Source of the DNA: Psococerastis gibbosa
Taxonomy: Eukaryota; Arthropoda; Insecta; Psocodea; Psocidae
Direction of reading: 5' to 3'
Assembly (NCBI GenBank): GCA_963971405.1
Contig: OZ020487.1
Location: 9,955,344 to 10,019,343, forward strand
Length of the DNA stretch: 64,000 bases
In this document: positions 38,101-49,522 of the stretch, piece by piece
Layout: every line of letters starts with the position of its first letter
Position numbering within the stretch: position 1 is the stretch's first letter
Made by a program: the position numbers and the translations under genes
Notes under the pieces: generated by a model
Told to the model about the DNA's origin: nothing
The model's database searches: none
What the model saw: only the letters and a program-made list of their open reading frames with translations

Positions 38101-41100
38101 GCGGCACGCTTCTGATTGAATGCGGTGCAGATGGGTAAAGTAAAGTAGATGTATTTCACAATTTTACCTTCATCATACATTCGTGAACATATGGGTAGGA
38201 AGGTGTATATATACTGTATATGGATGGTATTCATGACCAGTGGGGGCCCTGAAAGCCGTGACACCAAACCGCGACATTTTGGGATTGGGTGCAGTAAAGA
38301 AAGTAACTTTGATTGCCTGCCAGTGTCATTTTAACTTACGGTATGTAATGTTTTTAAGGTATTTACCCACCAAGTGATACTGCTGAATATACAGAAGAAA
38401 CTCCCGTAGCAGAGGGTGACTTCTTATCCAGCCTGTGCCTGGCGTGGGAGTCTGCAACGTTAGTCAATAATAAACCAACTACCAGAACTGTTATCATAAG
38501 ATCAGGTACGTTTAAGAAGATGCCCCCGTAGACTGTTCTCACCCCTGTGTGGCGTGCTAAAATAAGATGGATATGCGTAGTTTATGCGAATAATGTGATG
38601 ATTCCTATAGAGCTAGCCAGAGCCTTCTTATTAATACAATACAATGGGATAATAATGAATGAGAAACTTACCACTGTTCTTTGCGTCTTGATATGCAGTT
38701 CCTACTCATTCTTGATACTATTGTAATCTACAATAACTAGCCTTCGGCTTATGGGCCTAGGTACGATACTGTTTTAAACTTGAACCAGGATAGTACAACT
38801 GCATTACCCCTAAATCTCATACTTCATACTTTTATTCAAAGTACATACTTGGCAAGTTCTATAAAACTACGACTATTCACAGCTGTTGTTAACTATTTTA
38901 TGTAAGTTACATCAGCTAAGGGATTCTTTTAATTTTTGGTGAAGTGATGTTTTCGTTATGTGAAATGATAGCATTACCTCAGCTAAGTTGGCTCCGTAAT
39001 AGAACAGCACCCAACTAATTTTCATTTTATCTTGCTAGGTGTGGTTCTGGGCAAAGATGGTGGTATGATTAAGAACATGTGGTTGCCTTTCTATCTGGGA
39101 GTCGGAGGTCCTATAGCCAGTGGAAACCAAGTCTTGCCGTGGATTCATGTGCGGGACATGGCCAGATTAGTCGTTCATAGTATTGAAAACGAGTCGGTGT
39201 CTGGGGTACTGAACGGCGTTGCACCTCAGGTAAGCTAAAAGCACACAGCAGCTTGCGGAAAGACGCCGTATATTGTTGTAACAAACGAGTCTATACATAC
39301 CATGCTCTCGTAACTCGACACAAGTACCTATTAGGCGATTATTCCACCTACGTCAATAGTCAACAGTAAATGTGGTATTGACGGACATTTCAATTTTTCA
39401 TTGATACACACTATCCACTTGTTTTTTCAACTATTGATCACTTTTCTTCTAATGACACGTATGCGCCAAATTTTTGAAATTTTGCGCATTTGTTTTTTGA
39501 AATTTTGTTTGTATTTGTTTTCTTCGTACACTTATTATTTTTAATAAAACGTACTAATAGTAGGAGATCCGAAGTAAGATCGACCTTCACCGATCTGTTT
39601 AATGGGTGAAAACTGTTTTACAAACAATCTAATAAAATGTTTTTACTTAACATATTCCATGACGCCATTTTAGTTTGTTAGTGTTTGCAGCGCGTGATTT
39701 TACTCTGTGATCATTGATCAATGGGGTTCATTTGTGACATCATTTTGTAGATGGCAGCACCAGCTGCAATGATATCAAAGCGTTGATTTTTCCATAAGCC
39801 TCAATACTATTTTAAAATGATTTTTAATTACGTATTATTTTAAAGTGATATTTTTCTATACATCATGGAGAATATATATATATTAAATTATATGCAGCGA
39901 AATAAGGTCCAGACATAGTAAAAATATTATAAAAAATATTAAAAGAATTAATTAGATGCTAAGAGCTTAGCTTTCACATGCAAACGGCGGCCATTTTGAA
40001 TAATATGGATATCGGTTTGTCATCAGCGAACCTAGTGACCAAAACTGTCCCTACAGAACCTCATTTTAACTATGGCATAGAGTAAAATTGAAATGTCCGT
40101 CATTACCACATTTACTATTGACTATTGACGTATATTCGGATATATTCATAAAATTGTTGTGGTGTTGGTACCAAAGTAAGTGTTGAATGAGAGTGAGTGG
40201 AGGAAGCTGACAGGCAACTGGAGCTGATTATTCATGATGATGACGCTTCTGTATCAATTTGCGAGAGCTACAGAATAACAAAGCTACAAAATTGGGAATT
40301 TTGTGAAGTCTCTAGTGACTGTTGTTGTGCCAAGTCCAATGGCTACTTAACTGTGTCCCAATTTACCCATATTGAAAAAACCGTAAAGAACAGTGGTTCC
40401 CAACCCGTGACGGTCTGGGGACCACTCTGGCCGACAATGTGTCGCTGCGGACCACCCCTTACATCTATAATAATTTTTTTTTTTTTAAGAATTAGAAGAC
40501 TTTCAAGAATATCACTATATTTAGCTTACAGTATGATATTAATGTACGATAAATTAATGTGAAACTTGGGCTCGCATGTTTTTACTAGTTGTTGTATTCT
40601 CAGCTTAATGTTCTTGTTAATAGCAGCTCTTAAGTCGCTGCTGGCATGCTTGCGGACCATTTGCCAGGGTCTACCGGTTGGGAACCACTGCTTTAGAATG
40701 TGATTTCAATTTTAAAAAAAACATTATTCGCATACAAACAATTCAACGAATGTGTCCGAATAACCTATTCAGACGCCTCTGTAGGTGATACCTGTGTTGA
40801 ATTATGACAAGTCACCGATCGCATGATGTTTAGAGACTCGCACAAGTACGAACAAGCTACCACTATGCCACCGTAGCCCTATTTTTAACCTTGTTTATTT
40901 TCCAGATTGTAACAAATAAACAATTTACGGATGCGCTAGCCCGCGCCATGTGGAGACCGGCTCTGATTCCTGTGCCTGAATTTGCCCTCAACGTGATTTT
41001 CGGTGAGGAGCGGGGAAAAATCATGTCCCAAGGACAAAAAGTCATACCTAAACGAACATTAGCCACTGGATTTCAGTACAAGTACAGCACAATACAGGAT

Positions 41101-41130
41101 GCATGCTATGCGGTTGTTAAAGGTGAATAG
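35107..41130 (+). CDS. SDR39U1: Epimerase family protein SDR39U1 (atypical short-chain dehydrogenase)
   Basis: Six exons, all GT-AG and phase-compatible: 35107-35128, 36664-36770, 37086-37293, 38359-38505, 39039-39229, 40906-41130 (TAG), giving 299 aa. The N-terminus MAGKVLIGGGTGFIGTHL contains the Rossmann NADP(H) motif GGGTGFIG. VNLAGQNILDPMRRW, the serine region SFSGVG, LPFYLGVGGPIASGNQ, PWIHVRDMA, GVLNGVAPQ and the C-terminal GQKVIPKRTLATGFQY match the SDR39U1/YfcH family, including its DUF1731-type end. Length equals the family norm. The biochemical substrate of the family is unknown; an NADP(H)-dependent oxidoreductase or epimerase is expected. The first exon holds only 22 coding bases; its ATG has a good context (AAAACATGG). 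Introns 3 and 5 each carry a GGCG-type foldback MITE (37546, 39334). Confidence 0.93.
36085..36535 (-). mobile_element. Non-LTR retrotransposon 3' fragment in SDR39U1 intron 1
   Basis: Minus-strand frame 36482-36174 is open: MTAPSLYIFRCILDILKPEV, HTYNTRQRGDLVRPAPRTAM, YLRKLPNELRAARNASNF, LLEKAFYTVTDALAQ. This is the C-terminal end of a CR1/Jockey-like reverse transcriptase. Best preserved of three copies. Confidence 0.8.
37546..37671. mobile_element. GGCG foldback MITE in SDR39U1 intron 3
   Basis: GGCGCCAATTCCACCGACGT...GTTGGAATCCCCGCC; the 17-mer is intact in the right arm and decayed in the left. Flanks TGA and TTA. Confidence 0.8.
37690..38150 (-). other. Unidentified broken reading frames in SDR39U1 intron
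   Basis: Minus-strand frames include AYSPIFDGQKLLAQLAIKVD and LRTIPPGYNPVIVGA, then, after a stop and a frame change, CEPCSPDIRPTNGGQQLRG and ILVNALPNGKPAKVV. The composition is protein-like but I do not recognise a family. Probably a decayed insertion rather than a host gene. Confidence 0.3.
39334..40133. mobile_element. Long GGCG-family element in SDR39U1 intron 5, right end lost
   Basis: Left arm GGCGATTATTCCACCTACGT...TATTGACGGACATTTCAA is mirrored at 40085-40133, but the last ~18 bases of the right end are absent. The interior shares TGACGCCATTTTAGTTTGTT and TGATCATTGATCAAT with the cores at 47900, 49960, 55430 and 58150. Confidence 0.75.
40735..40870. repeat. Interspersed repeat (copy of 17795-17935)
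   Basis: Shares GCATACAAACAATT, CAGACGCCTCTGTAGGTGA and CACCGATCGCATG-like sequence with the cueball intron copy. Confidence 0.6.
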
Positions 41131-41494
41131 CTCAATTATTATAGGAGTTTCAGATTATATTTTAAAAGATATTGTGAACATTACACCCCCCAGTCTCACT
41201 GAAACGGACTTGGTTAAAAATAATTTGGTTGCTATAAAAATGCGGGGTTTCATATTGCGGTTCTTATTAGTTATTAGTAATTACCAATGCAAGTGACAAC
41301 CATATCAGTCCTCAGTGGGCTGGATCTGTATCTGAAGCTCAGTCATTCAATCATTCTGTGGTAGTTTCCTCCTGAAGTCGGGTGGGTCTCGCTATAAGCC
41401 TAATACAGTCAAAATCAAACTACAGGTTGTGATTCTTCAGAAACTTACTGCGCCTGTTGAACTGTTCATTTGTCTTCCCTTACCGCTATTTTAT

Positions 41495-42130
41495 TTCTGT
41501 AATGTTGATCCCTACAACGCGGGGCTGTAGACCGTTATCAATGCTAGTGATAAACACTCAATTTCGCTGGGTGAGGAGCCAATACAAGCTAAGTACATAC
41601 AGAGTTTTGACCGAGTCCAGGTATCCGTTTTGCTATACTGAAATGTTTAAGATTTCGATATTATGTTGGTACTTATCCCTGATAGTTGACTTATGGTTGA
41701 TGGGTGCCCTGTAAAAGATATTATGGGTCCTGCCATTCTAGTTAATTTAATTTCCATGGTGAAAACTCTTCCTTTGACATTTCCCTGCATTTCCCCTTAT
41801 GATGCACCGCTATCGGCCTTAATTACCTTATGGCATCGCGGGGCTGCAGACCGTTATCAATTTGGTGGGGAAGTGGGCCAGCACAAGATAGGTACGCTAT
41901 TTTGCTGGGTGAATAGCCTGCACAAGCTAAGTACTGAGTTTTGACCGGGTGTACGGTTTGCTCTGCTTAATGTTTAAGACTTCGATATTTTTTACATTGA
42001 TACTTAGCTCTGATAGTAGGCTTATTACATTGATACTTATCTCTGATAGTTGGCTTATGGTTAACGGGATCCCCTTAAGGGGTATTATAGCTCCTGCCAT
42101 TCCAGTTAATATATTTCTATGAATTATGGT
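41495..42130. repeat. Imperfect tandem duplication, unit about 330 bp
   Basis: 41500-41760 and 41830-42115 share GCGGGGCTG.AGACCGTTATC, CAAGCTAAGTAC, GAGTTTTGACCG and CCTGCCATTC.AGTTAAT in order. Confidence 0.75.
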
Positions 42131-42229
42131 GTTTAGGCGCCATCTATTCCATTTTATATCTTTGATCATCAGTCCGCTTTGTTGGAATCGCGTGTTTTGA
42201 TGGTATTGTTGATTAGGAGTGTTAGTGCA

Positions 42230-42356
42230 TCATGAGTAGAGGAAGAAGAACGCAATGATCCACAGTAAAATTAATTTTACTGTGGATCATTGCGTTCTTC
42301 TTCCTCTACTCATGATATTCTCCAAGTTCCACGAAGTCACCAAGGAAACTCTCACA
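42230..42356 (+). mobile_element. Retroposon-like insertion with perfect 84-bp palindrome and 15-bp TSD
   Basis: 42231-42314 is a perfect palindrome with no spacer (centre AAATT|AATTT at 42272/42273). A short tail (TTCCACGAAGTCACCAAGG) follows. AGGAGTGTTAGTGCA flanks both sides (42215-42229, 42357-42371). Related to 56002-56260; likely Penelope-like. Confidence 0.85.
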
Positions 42357-42371
42357 AGGAGTGTTAGTGCA

Positions 42372-43679
42372 CAATCAGAAATGAACTCCCATAAACGCAC
42401 AGTATGGTACATACTAAAATCTAGTTGTTAAAAAATTACGTGATGCAAGGCTTAACTATTTTTGCCGACAATTGTTTGTTACTACTCGTAATGTCTGTTG
42501 CGAATTATGGGTAAGCCTTACAGCCTACATACAGTATTTACTTTTGATTTTTGAATGTTATGATATGTTTGTATAATGGAATTGCCTCCTGTGATTATAG
42601 CACCCATGCTTAACTTATTAAGAATCCTGGCTCTGGTTGTTGATTGGCTGGCTTTAGTACAGCATTTTCCCGCTATAAATGATTTCTGCATTTACATCAA
42701 CTTTAATGTTAATCTACACCCAAATGATATGCTAATAGTCCAATAACTGTTATTAATTTTAAGGATTACCCTTAATTTTATTTCAAATATTCAAGAAAGC
42801 CAACTGCTATATCGTCGTAAAATAAATGAAATAAAATAGAAAGTGATAACCCTCTCTCCATAAGTTAATCATAGGCTATAATCTTTTTTCGGTAGAAGAG
42901 GGTCAGAGAGAGGGTCAGAAGAGGGCATTGCACCTTATTGTTTTCTTGTTTCTTTCATTTACTTTACTCTGCAAAGGAGGTTGAGGGAGAAACTAATTTG
43001 GAGTATATTATTTTATTATTATAGTTTTAAATTAATTACGACTGCTGTTTAATTTATTAAATCGTTAATGGTAGGTATTTTAATTTATAATTGTTTTTAA
43101 TTATTATCGTATCCCAACAATTATTTTTATTAATCGATTAATAAGTGTGTAATAAATGGGCTCGTGTGATGATTATAGGTCAGAAAGGTATAAAATCGAT
43201 TTGATGGATGTTGTAGAATGATATACCTGTGCAGATATATTAGTCAGTTTCAATTTTACAAAATATACCATTCTGTAACTAATACTGCTCATATTGATAC
43301 GTTTCTCATATTTTGTGATAATTGTTTACATGTGCATACTCTTTGCTGAGACCTGTCATGCAATATTAAATTATTTAAATGGCTGACAAGAGCTATTTCC
43401 CAAATTGCCACTTAGTATAATGACAAAGCAAACACCCCAGTGTGTTATGAGTTATTCATAAGTAGGTACACAGCCTAGTGAGATGTTTTAGCCTAATATA
43501 ATAATTTTTATGCATACCATTAAATATTGTGATTCCTATTAAGTATTTGCTTTAAGTTACCTCAATGACAGATACAGCAGCATAATCAGCAGGGGTAAAT
43601 CGCTTTATTATTATCATCAGTGGAACTTTAGTGCCTACCCACGTAACCAATCTATCGATAACGCTAGAAACCTACAAAA
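42372..43679. other. Upstream region of the Gr gene; nothing recognised
   Basis: AT-rich, no reading frame of note and no repeat with a second copy in the window. Confidence 0.5.
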
Positions 43680-46600
43680 ATGCTTGAAAAGCGCGGCCTT
43701 ATATTTTTCCAACTTTTATTCATAATATGCGGAATCTTGGGAATTTCGCCATATTTATTCCGGCAAAACCAACTTAAAACATCCAGCCTTTTCGAATGCA
43801 TAGCAGTTATTGTATTTTTCACTAAACTTGTCAGCATTTTTTTCTTTATAAACTTGCCGCAAGAGAATGAAATAAATGATTACTCTAATCTTGAAAACAG
43901 AGTTAGTCAAAATATTATTGCAGTACTAATTGTTTACTGCTCGATAGCAATTACGGTGACAGCCTCAGTCCGAATTTTCAAATCAAGGCGTCGCATAGTG
44001 ACATCATTCAACAGTGTTCTTGAAAAAATTCCGCATCCTATAGAAGATACCACTGTTTGGAAAAATGTATACAAACTTCTAAAATGGATGTTGCCTGCAA
44101 GTGTTGTGTTCTCAGTTGTGGGGATATCAGAAATCATTAAGTTTTCAGATAAACAATTTTCTGGGTCATATTTCCCTTTCATTATTTTCCTAGTTCATTC
44201 TTCTGTTCTACTAGATGTTTATGATTACTTAAACAATATCGCTCTGAGAAAAAAGAAAACTTTCGCTTCTGCTAATCGTTTAAACGAACTGTTGCTACTC
44301 GATGAAGCTGCTAAAGATTTCATGGATGAAATAAATAGTTGCATGGGCCTTATGAATCTTTTCTTTATCCTACGTATCTTTTTTCTTATTCTAAGTTTTG
44401 AGCTTCAAACGTTTTCAAAAAATTCATCCACGTTTGGAATATCTGCAGTAAATTTCTTATCTGACACCTTTATTTTCGTTGTACAGTGTTTGATGCTCGT
44501 TGGAGTTTGTGACCTTGTACGAAGCAAGGTGAGTCTCATTTTGATTTCAAATATTTGTGAAATATACTAGAGAATTTCCCATGATAATTAGGCTACAGAG
44601 CAGAGCTTATGGTACGCTACTATGGTCTGAATTTCATAACTTAACTGACCATCTTTTTCTACCCCATAGGTATCATAGGAACTTTTTCTCTGTCTTTCAG
44701 TTATTTCCGGGAAAGGATGTTAACCTGGGCTGGGTTGGGAATGTTAACTTTTAATTTGGGTGATTATTTAAAAATTGGAAGATGTACCGCTAATGTTTAT
44801 TTATGTTTAGCTGTGTATGTTTTCTGTGTGGATGTAATTATAATAATTCTTTGTGTATAAAGAGAGACAGTAATAAACAGATTAATGGATAAATGTTGTC
44901 TCTAGAGAAATTGACAAAATTTAGGAGGCGAAACCCAGATAGATTACTTTTGTAGGCTTAAGTATAATTTGTACTGTGTGTCATCTGTGTCAGCAGGACA
45001 GAGAAACTGAGAAAGTTTACTTTGTTTTCAATGGGTTAGAATAAGAGACGTCCTACGATCTAAATTATGAAGTTGAGATGATAATGGCATAGTGGCATAC
45101 CGGGAACGTCTTATCCAACTTCTTTTTCCGGCCCTACAACCCTTGATCTTCAGCCATCTCGGCTTTGGACAGCGCTCCACCATTTACGAACTCTCAACTC
45201 GTGGAGGTCCGTTTCTATTCGTCTTTTCAGGCTTTCAGCAGTTTTATGTTTTGTGGACGTCCCTGAGGTCTTATTACGTATAATATATTATCGTATATTG
45301 TTTTATGTTAGGATTCTGAACCGTAGCCTTAAAGGATTTCACGCACTTTATATTTTCAACCAATTTGGCGAATATATATAAGTAAGTAAGTAAGTATATA
45401 TATAATTGAACAATCAATAACAATCGAAGCATAAATCCCCAGCACTAAGTACAAAAATGACTTGTCACGCTGGGGTCAAAAGTTAAGTACAATACATAAT
45501 TTAACATTATTATTATTATTATTTTAACTTGGTGCAGGGACGAAAACACTTATGTAAATAAAGTGCAAAATGCCCAAAATAGAATAATTAAGAATATATT
45601 GTCAAACAAACTAAACAAAAAATTTAACCACATTGATGATAAATATAAGTACCTCGAAATATTAAACCTAAAACAACTCTATACATTTAAAGTAATTAAA
45701 TATAACTTCTTTGACAAGAATTTTAACATAGAAACAGAAAACAATTCACATCACAATACTCGAAATCCAAGAAACGTCAATTGGAAACCAGCCTACAACA
45801 AATACGGGAATAGATTAAATGGTATAACGAAAATTTTTAATGAATTGCCCATACAACTAAAAAAATTAACTAAAATAGGAGAGATAAAAAGGAAAATTAA
45901 AAAATGGCTTTTGAATTAAAATACTTCGCTTTAAAACTTACTTTACTTTTTACTTTAATTATTTTACTTTTTACTTTAATTATTTTACTTTACTATAATT
46001 ACTCTTTACGTTAACTTACAATTTTAAATGGTATGAATTAAACTGATTTGAAATTAAAACTAAGTTTTTTTTGCTAACACAGACGTGAAATAGAAAACAT
46101 GTTGTTGCATCATCTACAGCGTTTACTGTGCGAGCCCCCGACAAGTTGATTAACTTGGGGGCCCACAGGTTATTTGTATTATAAGGGTATAATTGTTAAT
46201 TTATAAATATATTCCTTCGGCGCAGGGGAGTACCGGCCGAAGAAGAAAAAAAAAAAAAAAAAAAAAAAAACTTACAATCCATATATATATATATTCCTGT
46301 ATTTCACTCTAGGCATAATCTGTAATGTTCCATTTACTTAGAGCTGTCATGTATCTGATTTTTATGTATAGTAGCAGCTGCCCCGATACATATTGTAGAC
46401 GTACATGTATTTTTTACAGGCTGCGAAGACCATAACGATACTTGATTGCATTATCATGGAGCACCATAACTCGACGGTTCGAGACTGGGTAGGCTATTCT
46501 ACATTTTTTTCTTCTTTGGGATAATGAATGTAGGAGTTCTAAGTAGGAGAGACGGGACATTCGCTCACGCCAAGGATAAAAGCAAATCGGAGACCTCCAC

Positions 46601-48730
46601 TGAGATTTTTTTAAATGCAAATACGAATTACACAGGAAATATTGTAGATCTGTATTGACAGTAGATGAGTAATGCCCTATGGTCTCAGGGGGAAGACGCG
46701 AAAATCCCTAATCTGTACCACCTCGGAGTGAAGATGAAAGCGCGCAATGGCGACTGAACAGATAGGGTATCGAGTTTGAGCCGGGAGAAGCAAAAAAAAA
46801 AAATTTCTATGCAGGGCACTCTTATGTCCTGGGGTTGGAAGAAAACTGGCCCCGAATGCGGAGGAACCAAAGAGCTTCTAATATAATATATATAGGAACT
46901 CGATGATTAGTCAACGTCATAAGGAATCAGAAGGCAAGGGGCAACCACTACTTTACATCATCATGGCTATAATTGCCATGATGATCGCCAATCTTCGATA
47001 GAAGAGGCATTAGAAGAAGAAGAGCTTTAACAAATGCCGTATCGCTAAGAAAAAATACTCCTCTTCATTAAATTTTGATATATTACGCTATGTGGCCGTC
47101 ACTAACCCCGAGTTTCCGAACACCCTCACCAATCGTCTTAAATACCACAAATCAAGTTCTATAAATGTGTCCTATATATATAGGCACACATCCATATCAA
47201 AATTTAGAGGAGAATTTTTGGTAAGGGATTATTTTTAACAGCTCTACGATCGATTTTTCATGAGATCTTTTGGTTTTGTACACTTGTAAGGATTTTCTAC
47301 TTCCGATTGTCTCCCTGGTTCCTCGGGTTCTTACATTTTGCATAGGCATATTTTTGCAGGCGAGATACATTACAATGACGTAGCCTAGGTATAAGGAAGA
47401 TGTAATGTTGAATGACTTGAATGTTTTACCAGTGAGTTGTTTGGATTTTCAGTGTAACATCTTCTCCTTACAACTGATGCACCGGCCCGTCAACTTCAGT
47501 GTCTGTGGCTTTTTCAACCTGGACTATACGCTTTTGTATTCTGTAAGTATACCTAAGCTTCATATTAATTAATTGTTAGGCAGCCCACTTACCTGTATCG
47601 GAATGAAGTAAATGATATTTTGTATTGGTGGTAAAGTTAAAAACTTAAGAAGTCACGAATTAATTACGGTAGTTTGAAATTGTACGCATTTTCCTTTTGT
47701 ATACCGTCAGTGACGATGTGGATAGGAAGAAGACAGAAGACATAGGCTACTACAACCGGAGGTTGAATCTACTAAGGCGCGGTTTCCACCGACCTACTAG
47801 TGCAAAATACACATACGGTGACGTGGTAGCAGATATCATTAATAAAGGCGGGGTTTCCACCGACCTCTCATTGCAGAATCCAAATGGCAGTGACGGAAAC
47901 TTAAATTTTTCTTTTTATAGTAATCTATTAAAATGTTTGTACTTAACATATCCCATGACGCCATTTTTTAATTTTAGTTTGTTTGTTTGTGATTTTACTC
48001 TATGATCGTTGATCAATTTTAACTATGGCATAGAGTAAAACAAAAATTTCCGTCCATGTCATTTGCATTCTGCAATGAGAGGTCGGTGGAAACGCCGCGT
48101 TTATTAATGATATCTGCTATCACGTCACCGTATGTGTATTTTGCACTTGCAGGTCGGTGGAAACCGCGCCTAAGAAGGAAGAAGTTATGCCTGACCCCCG
48201 TCCCATATTGACCCGCAGCGGACGCGTGGTATGCCTGCCGCCCCGACTACGTCAAAGAGGAAAGAAGATACCTTCTTTGGTAGGAGGGTGTCGTTGCGCT
48301 CTGTGGTATTGTTTACATTCTGGGAAGAAGAAAAATGGCCGACGGCCAACTTTTTTTTTTAACTTTTATAAAAGATTAATCACATGCAAACAATTTCTTC
48401 CCAGAATGTAAACAATACCACAGAGCGCAACGACAGTCAGGATACTTTTGCAGAAATATTTCTATTTGATGCGGTGGTGAAGCGCCAAACAAGCTTTACC
48501 CATTTACAGCGCCTACATTTACGCGTAGGTCGGCTAGATGTAAAGTTTCATAATATTCTAAGGCAACATATCTTTTTCAGATGACGGGGGCAGTAACAAC
48601 GTACGTCATTTCACTGAATCAACTACAGGCAATTTACCTGGAGAAAGGCAGACACGCTTACAGGAACGCGTCCGCTAATTATACTTCAGATGGTTGTACT
48701 CAGTGCTGCATATCCTTCTGTAATCAGTAA
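43680..48730 (+). CDS. Insect gustatory receptor (Gr), complete, four exons
   Basis: Exons 43680-44528, 46420-46488, 47453-47542 and 48581-48730 (TAA) give 385 aa. All three introns are phase 0 and lie near the C-terminus, the ancestral insect Gr layout. The long first exon encodes several hydrophobic segments (for example GLIFFQLLFIICGILGI, ECIAVIVFFTKLVSIFFF, LMNLFFILRIFFLILSF). The C-terminus holds the family signature: FSLQLMHRPVNFSVCGFF, NLDYTLLYS and, across the last junction, MTGAVTTYVISLNQLQ, which fits TYxxxxxQ in TM7. Expected function: a seven-transmembrane ligand-gated cation channel subunit for tastants in chemosensory neurons; ligand unknown. The tail after TM7 is unusually long (about 33 residues) and Cys-rich. 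Introns contain a LINE 3' end, tandem repeat remnants and a nested palindromic MITE. A possible AATAAA (48741) sits 10 bp after the stop. Confidence 0.9.
45105..45290 (-). mobile_element. LINE fragment, antisense relative of 20383-20649
   Basis: Shares CCGGCCCTACAACCCTTG, ACAGCGCTCCACCAT and CTCAACTCG-like blocks in reverse orientation to the LINE at 20383. Confidence 0.65.
45540..46270 (+). mobile_element. 5'-truncated LINE with reverse-transcriptase C-terminus and poly(A), in Gr intron 1
   Basis: Frame 45563-45919: AQNRIIKNILSNKLNKKF, KYLEILNLKQLYTFKVIK, HHNTRNPRNVNWKPAYNKYG, IFNELPIQLKKL, the usual C-terminal end of a non-LTR reverse transcriptase. Then a 320-bp 3' UTR shared with 4216-4505, and a long A run (46248-46270). 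Confidence 0.85.
46825..47350. repeat. Two interspersed repeats in Gr intron 2
   Basis: 46825-47030 is the copy of 2030-2295; 47085-47350 is the copy of the repeat around 20160-20800. Confidence 0.6.
47700..48340 (+). mobile_element. Possible gypsy-type retrotransposon remnant split by the MITE
   Basis: Right of the MITE the frame reads DPRPILTRSGRVVCLPPRLR, resembling the C-terminal end of gypsy polyproteins (TRSGR..PP.R). It is followed by a purine-rich stretch and TGTCGTTGCGC, which could start an LTR. Removing the MITE and one TAA keeps the same frame open some 20 codons to the left. Weak evidence. Confidence 0.4.
47776..48170. mobile_element. Composite (nested) palindromic MITE in Gr intron 3, TSD TAA
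   Basis: Outer arms GGCGCGGTTTCCACCGACCT with GTGACGTGGTAGCAGATATC enclose an inner palindrome (47847-48099, GGCGGGGTTTCCACCGACCT) with its own core. TAA flanks (47773-47775, 48171-48173). Confidence 0.9.
48288..48438. repeat. Perfect 41-bp inverted repeat, ~68-bp spacer
   Basis: TGTCGTTGCGCTCTGTGGTA...gaagaa (48289-48329) is exactly reverse-complemented at 48397-48437. Confidence 0.85.
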
Positions 48731-48740
48731 ACTAGTCCCC

Positions 48741-48746
48741 AATAAA
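48741..48746 (+). terminator. Candidate poly(A) signal of the Gr gene
   Basis: AATAAA ten bases after the Gr stop codon. Very close to the stop, so the 3' UTR would be unusually short; a later site is possible. Confidence 0.4.
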
Positions 48747-49295
48747 TTGTATATATATTATTATATGGTCTCTTTCTTACCAAATAGAGGACAACACCTT
48801 GGCGTTGCCGCGTTGGGTAAATAAACATAGGGTATTAGGGTATATTTCTACTGATGGATGGGTACTGCTACAGGTTAACTATAGTAGCCTAATACAATAC
48901 CTACGTTTTTTTCATTTTTTTTTTAAATACCGGTATATTTTAATAAAATGCTGATGTTTTGTAGCTGTGGATTTCATGAGGCCAGCAGAGATGGCTGACA
49001 AGAAAATGTCGTCATTTTCGGATACTACAATGCTAATACTTGTACCTTAGTAATTATCCTACTGGTGGTGACTCCGTGGCATCACAATTAATGACGTCAT
49101 AATCTGCAGTCATGTCACCCCTTTTTTATTGATAAAACTTAAATTGTTGGGAAAATATTGTTTTTAGGACATAAAACAAATCTGCTAATGCTTGAAAATA
49201 GGTTTTCTAAAATTATCAAGTAGCCTATTGGTGGGAATTTAAATATTTAAATGCAATATTCGTATTAGCTGAAATATGATACCTAGTAATAATGC

Positions 49296-49512
49296 CAGGA
49301 CATAAAGTATAGTGGTACAGACTCCGACTTTCACCCGAAAGGTTATTGGTTCGAGTCCCACACTTGCTACATTTTATGGCCATGAATCGGAGGGCATGTA
49401 AAGCATGCGGTCCCGAGTCCTTTTAGTTGAGTGTATGGGAGTGCCTTACAGCCCTAACTCCGCTAGGTTGGCTTAGTAATAGAACAAAAAGTCAATATTT
49501 TTTTTTATTTAT
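49296..49512 (+). mobile_element. tRNA-derived SINE
   Basis: AGTGGTACAGACTCCGACTT, GGTTATTGGTTCGAGTCCC, GGTTGGCTTAGTAATAGAAC, A/T tail. Nothing else recognised in 48747-49295. Confidence 0.85.
49504..49509 (-). terminator. Candidate poly(A) signal supplied by an antisense SINE tail
   Basis: TTTATT on plus (AATAAA on minus) about 14 bp past the stop codon of the small membrane protein. It lies in the A/T-rich tail of the plus-strand SINE 49296-49512, so the SINE may provide this gene's 3' end. Confidence 0.35.
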
Positions 49513-49522
49513 GATTGGTAGG

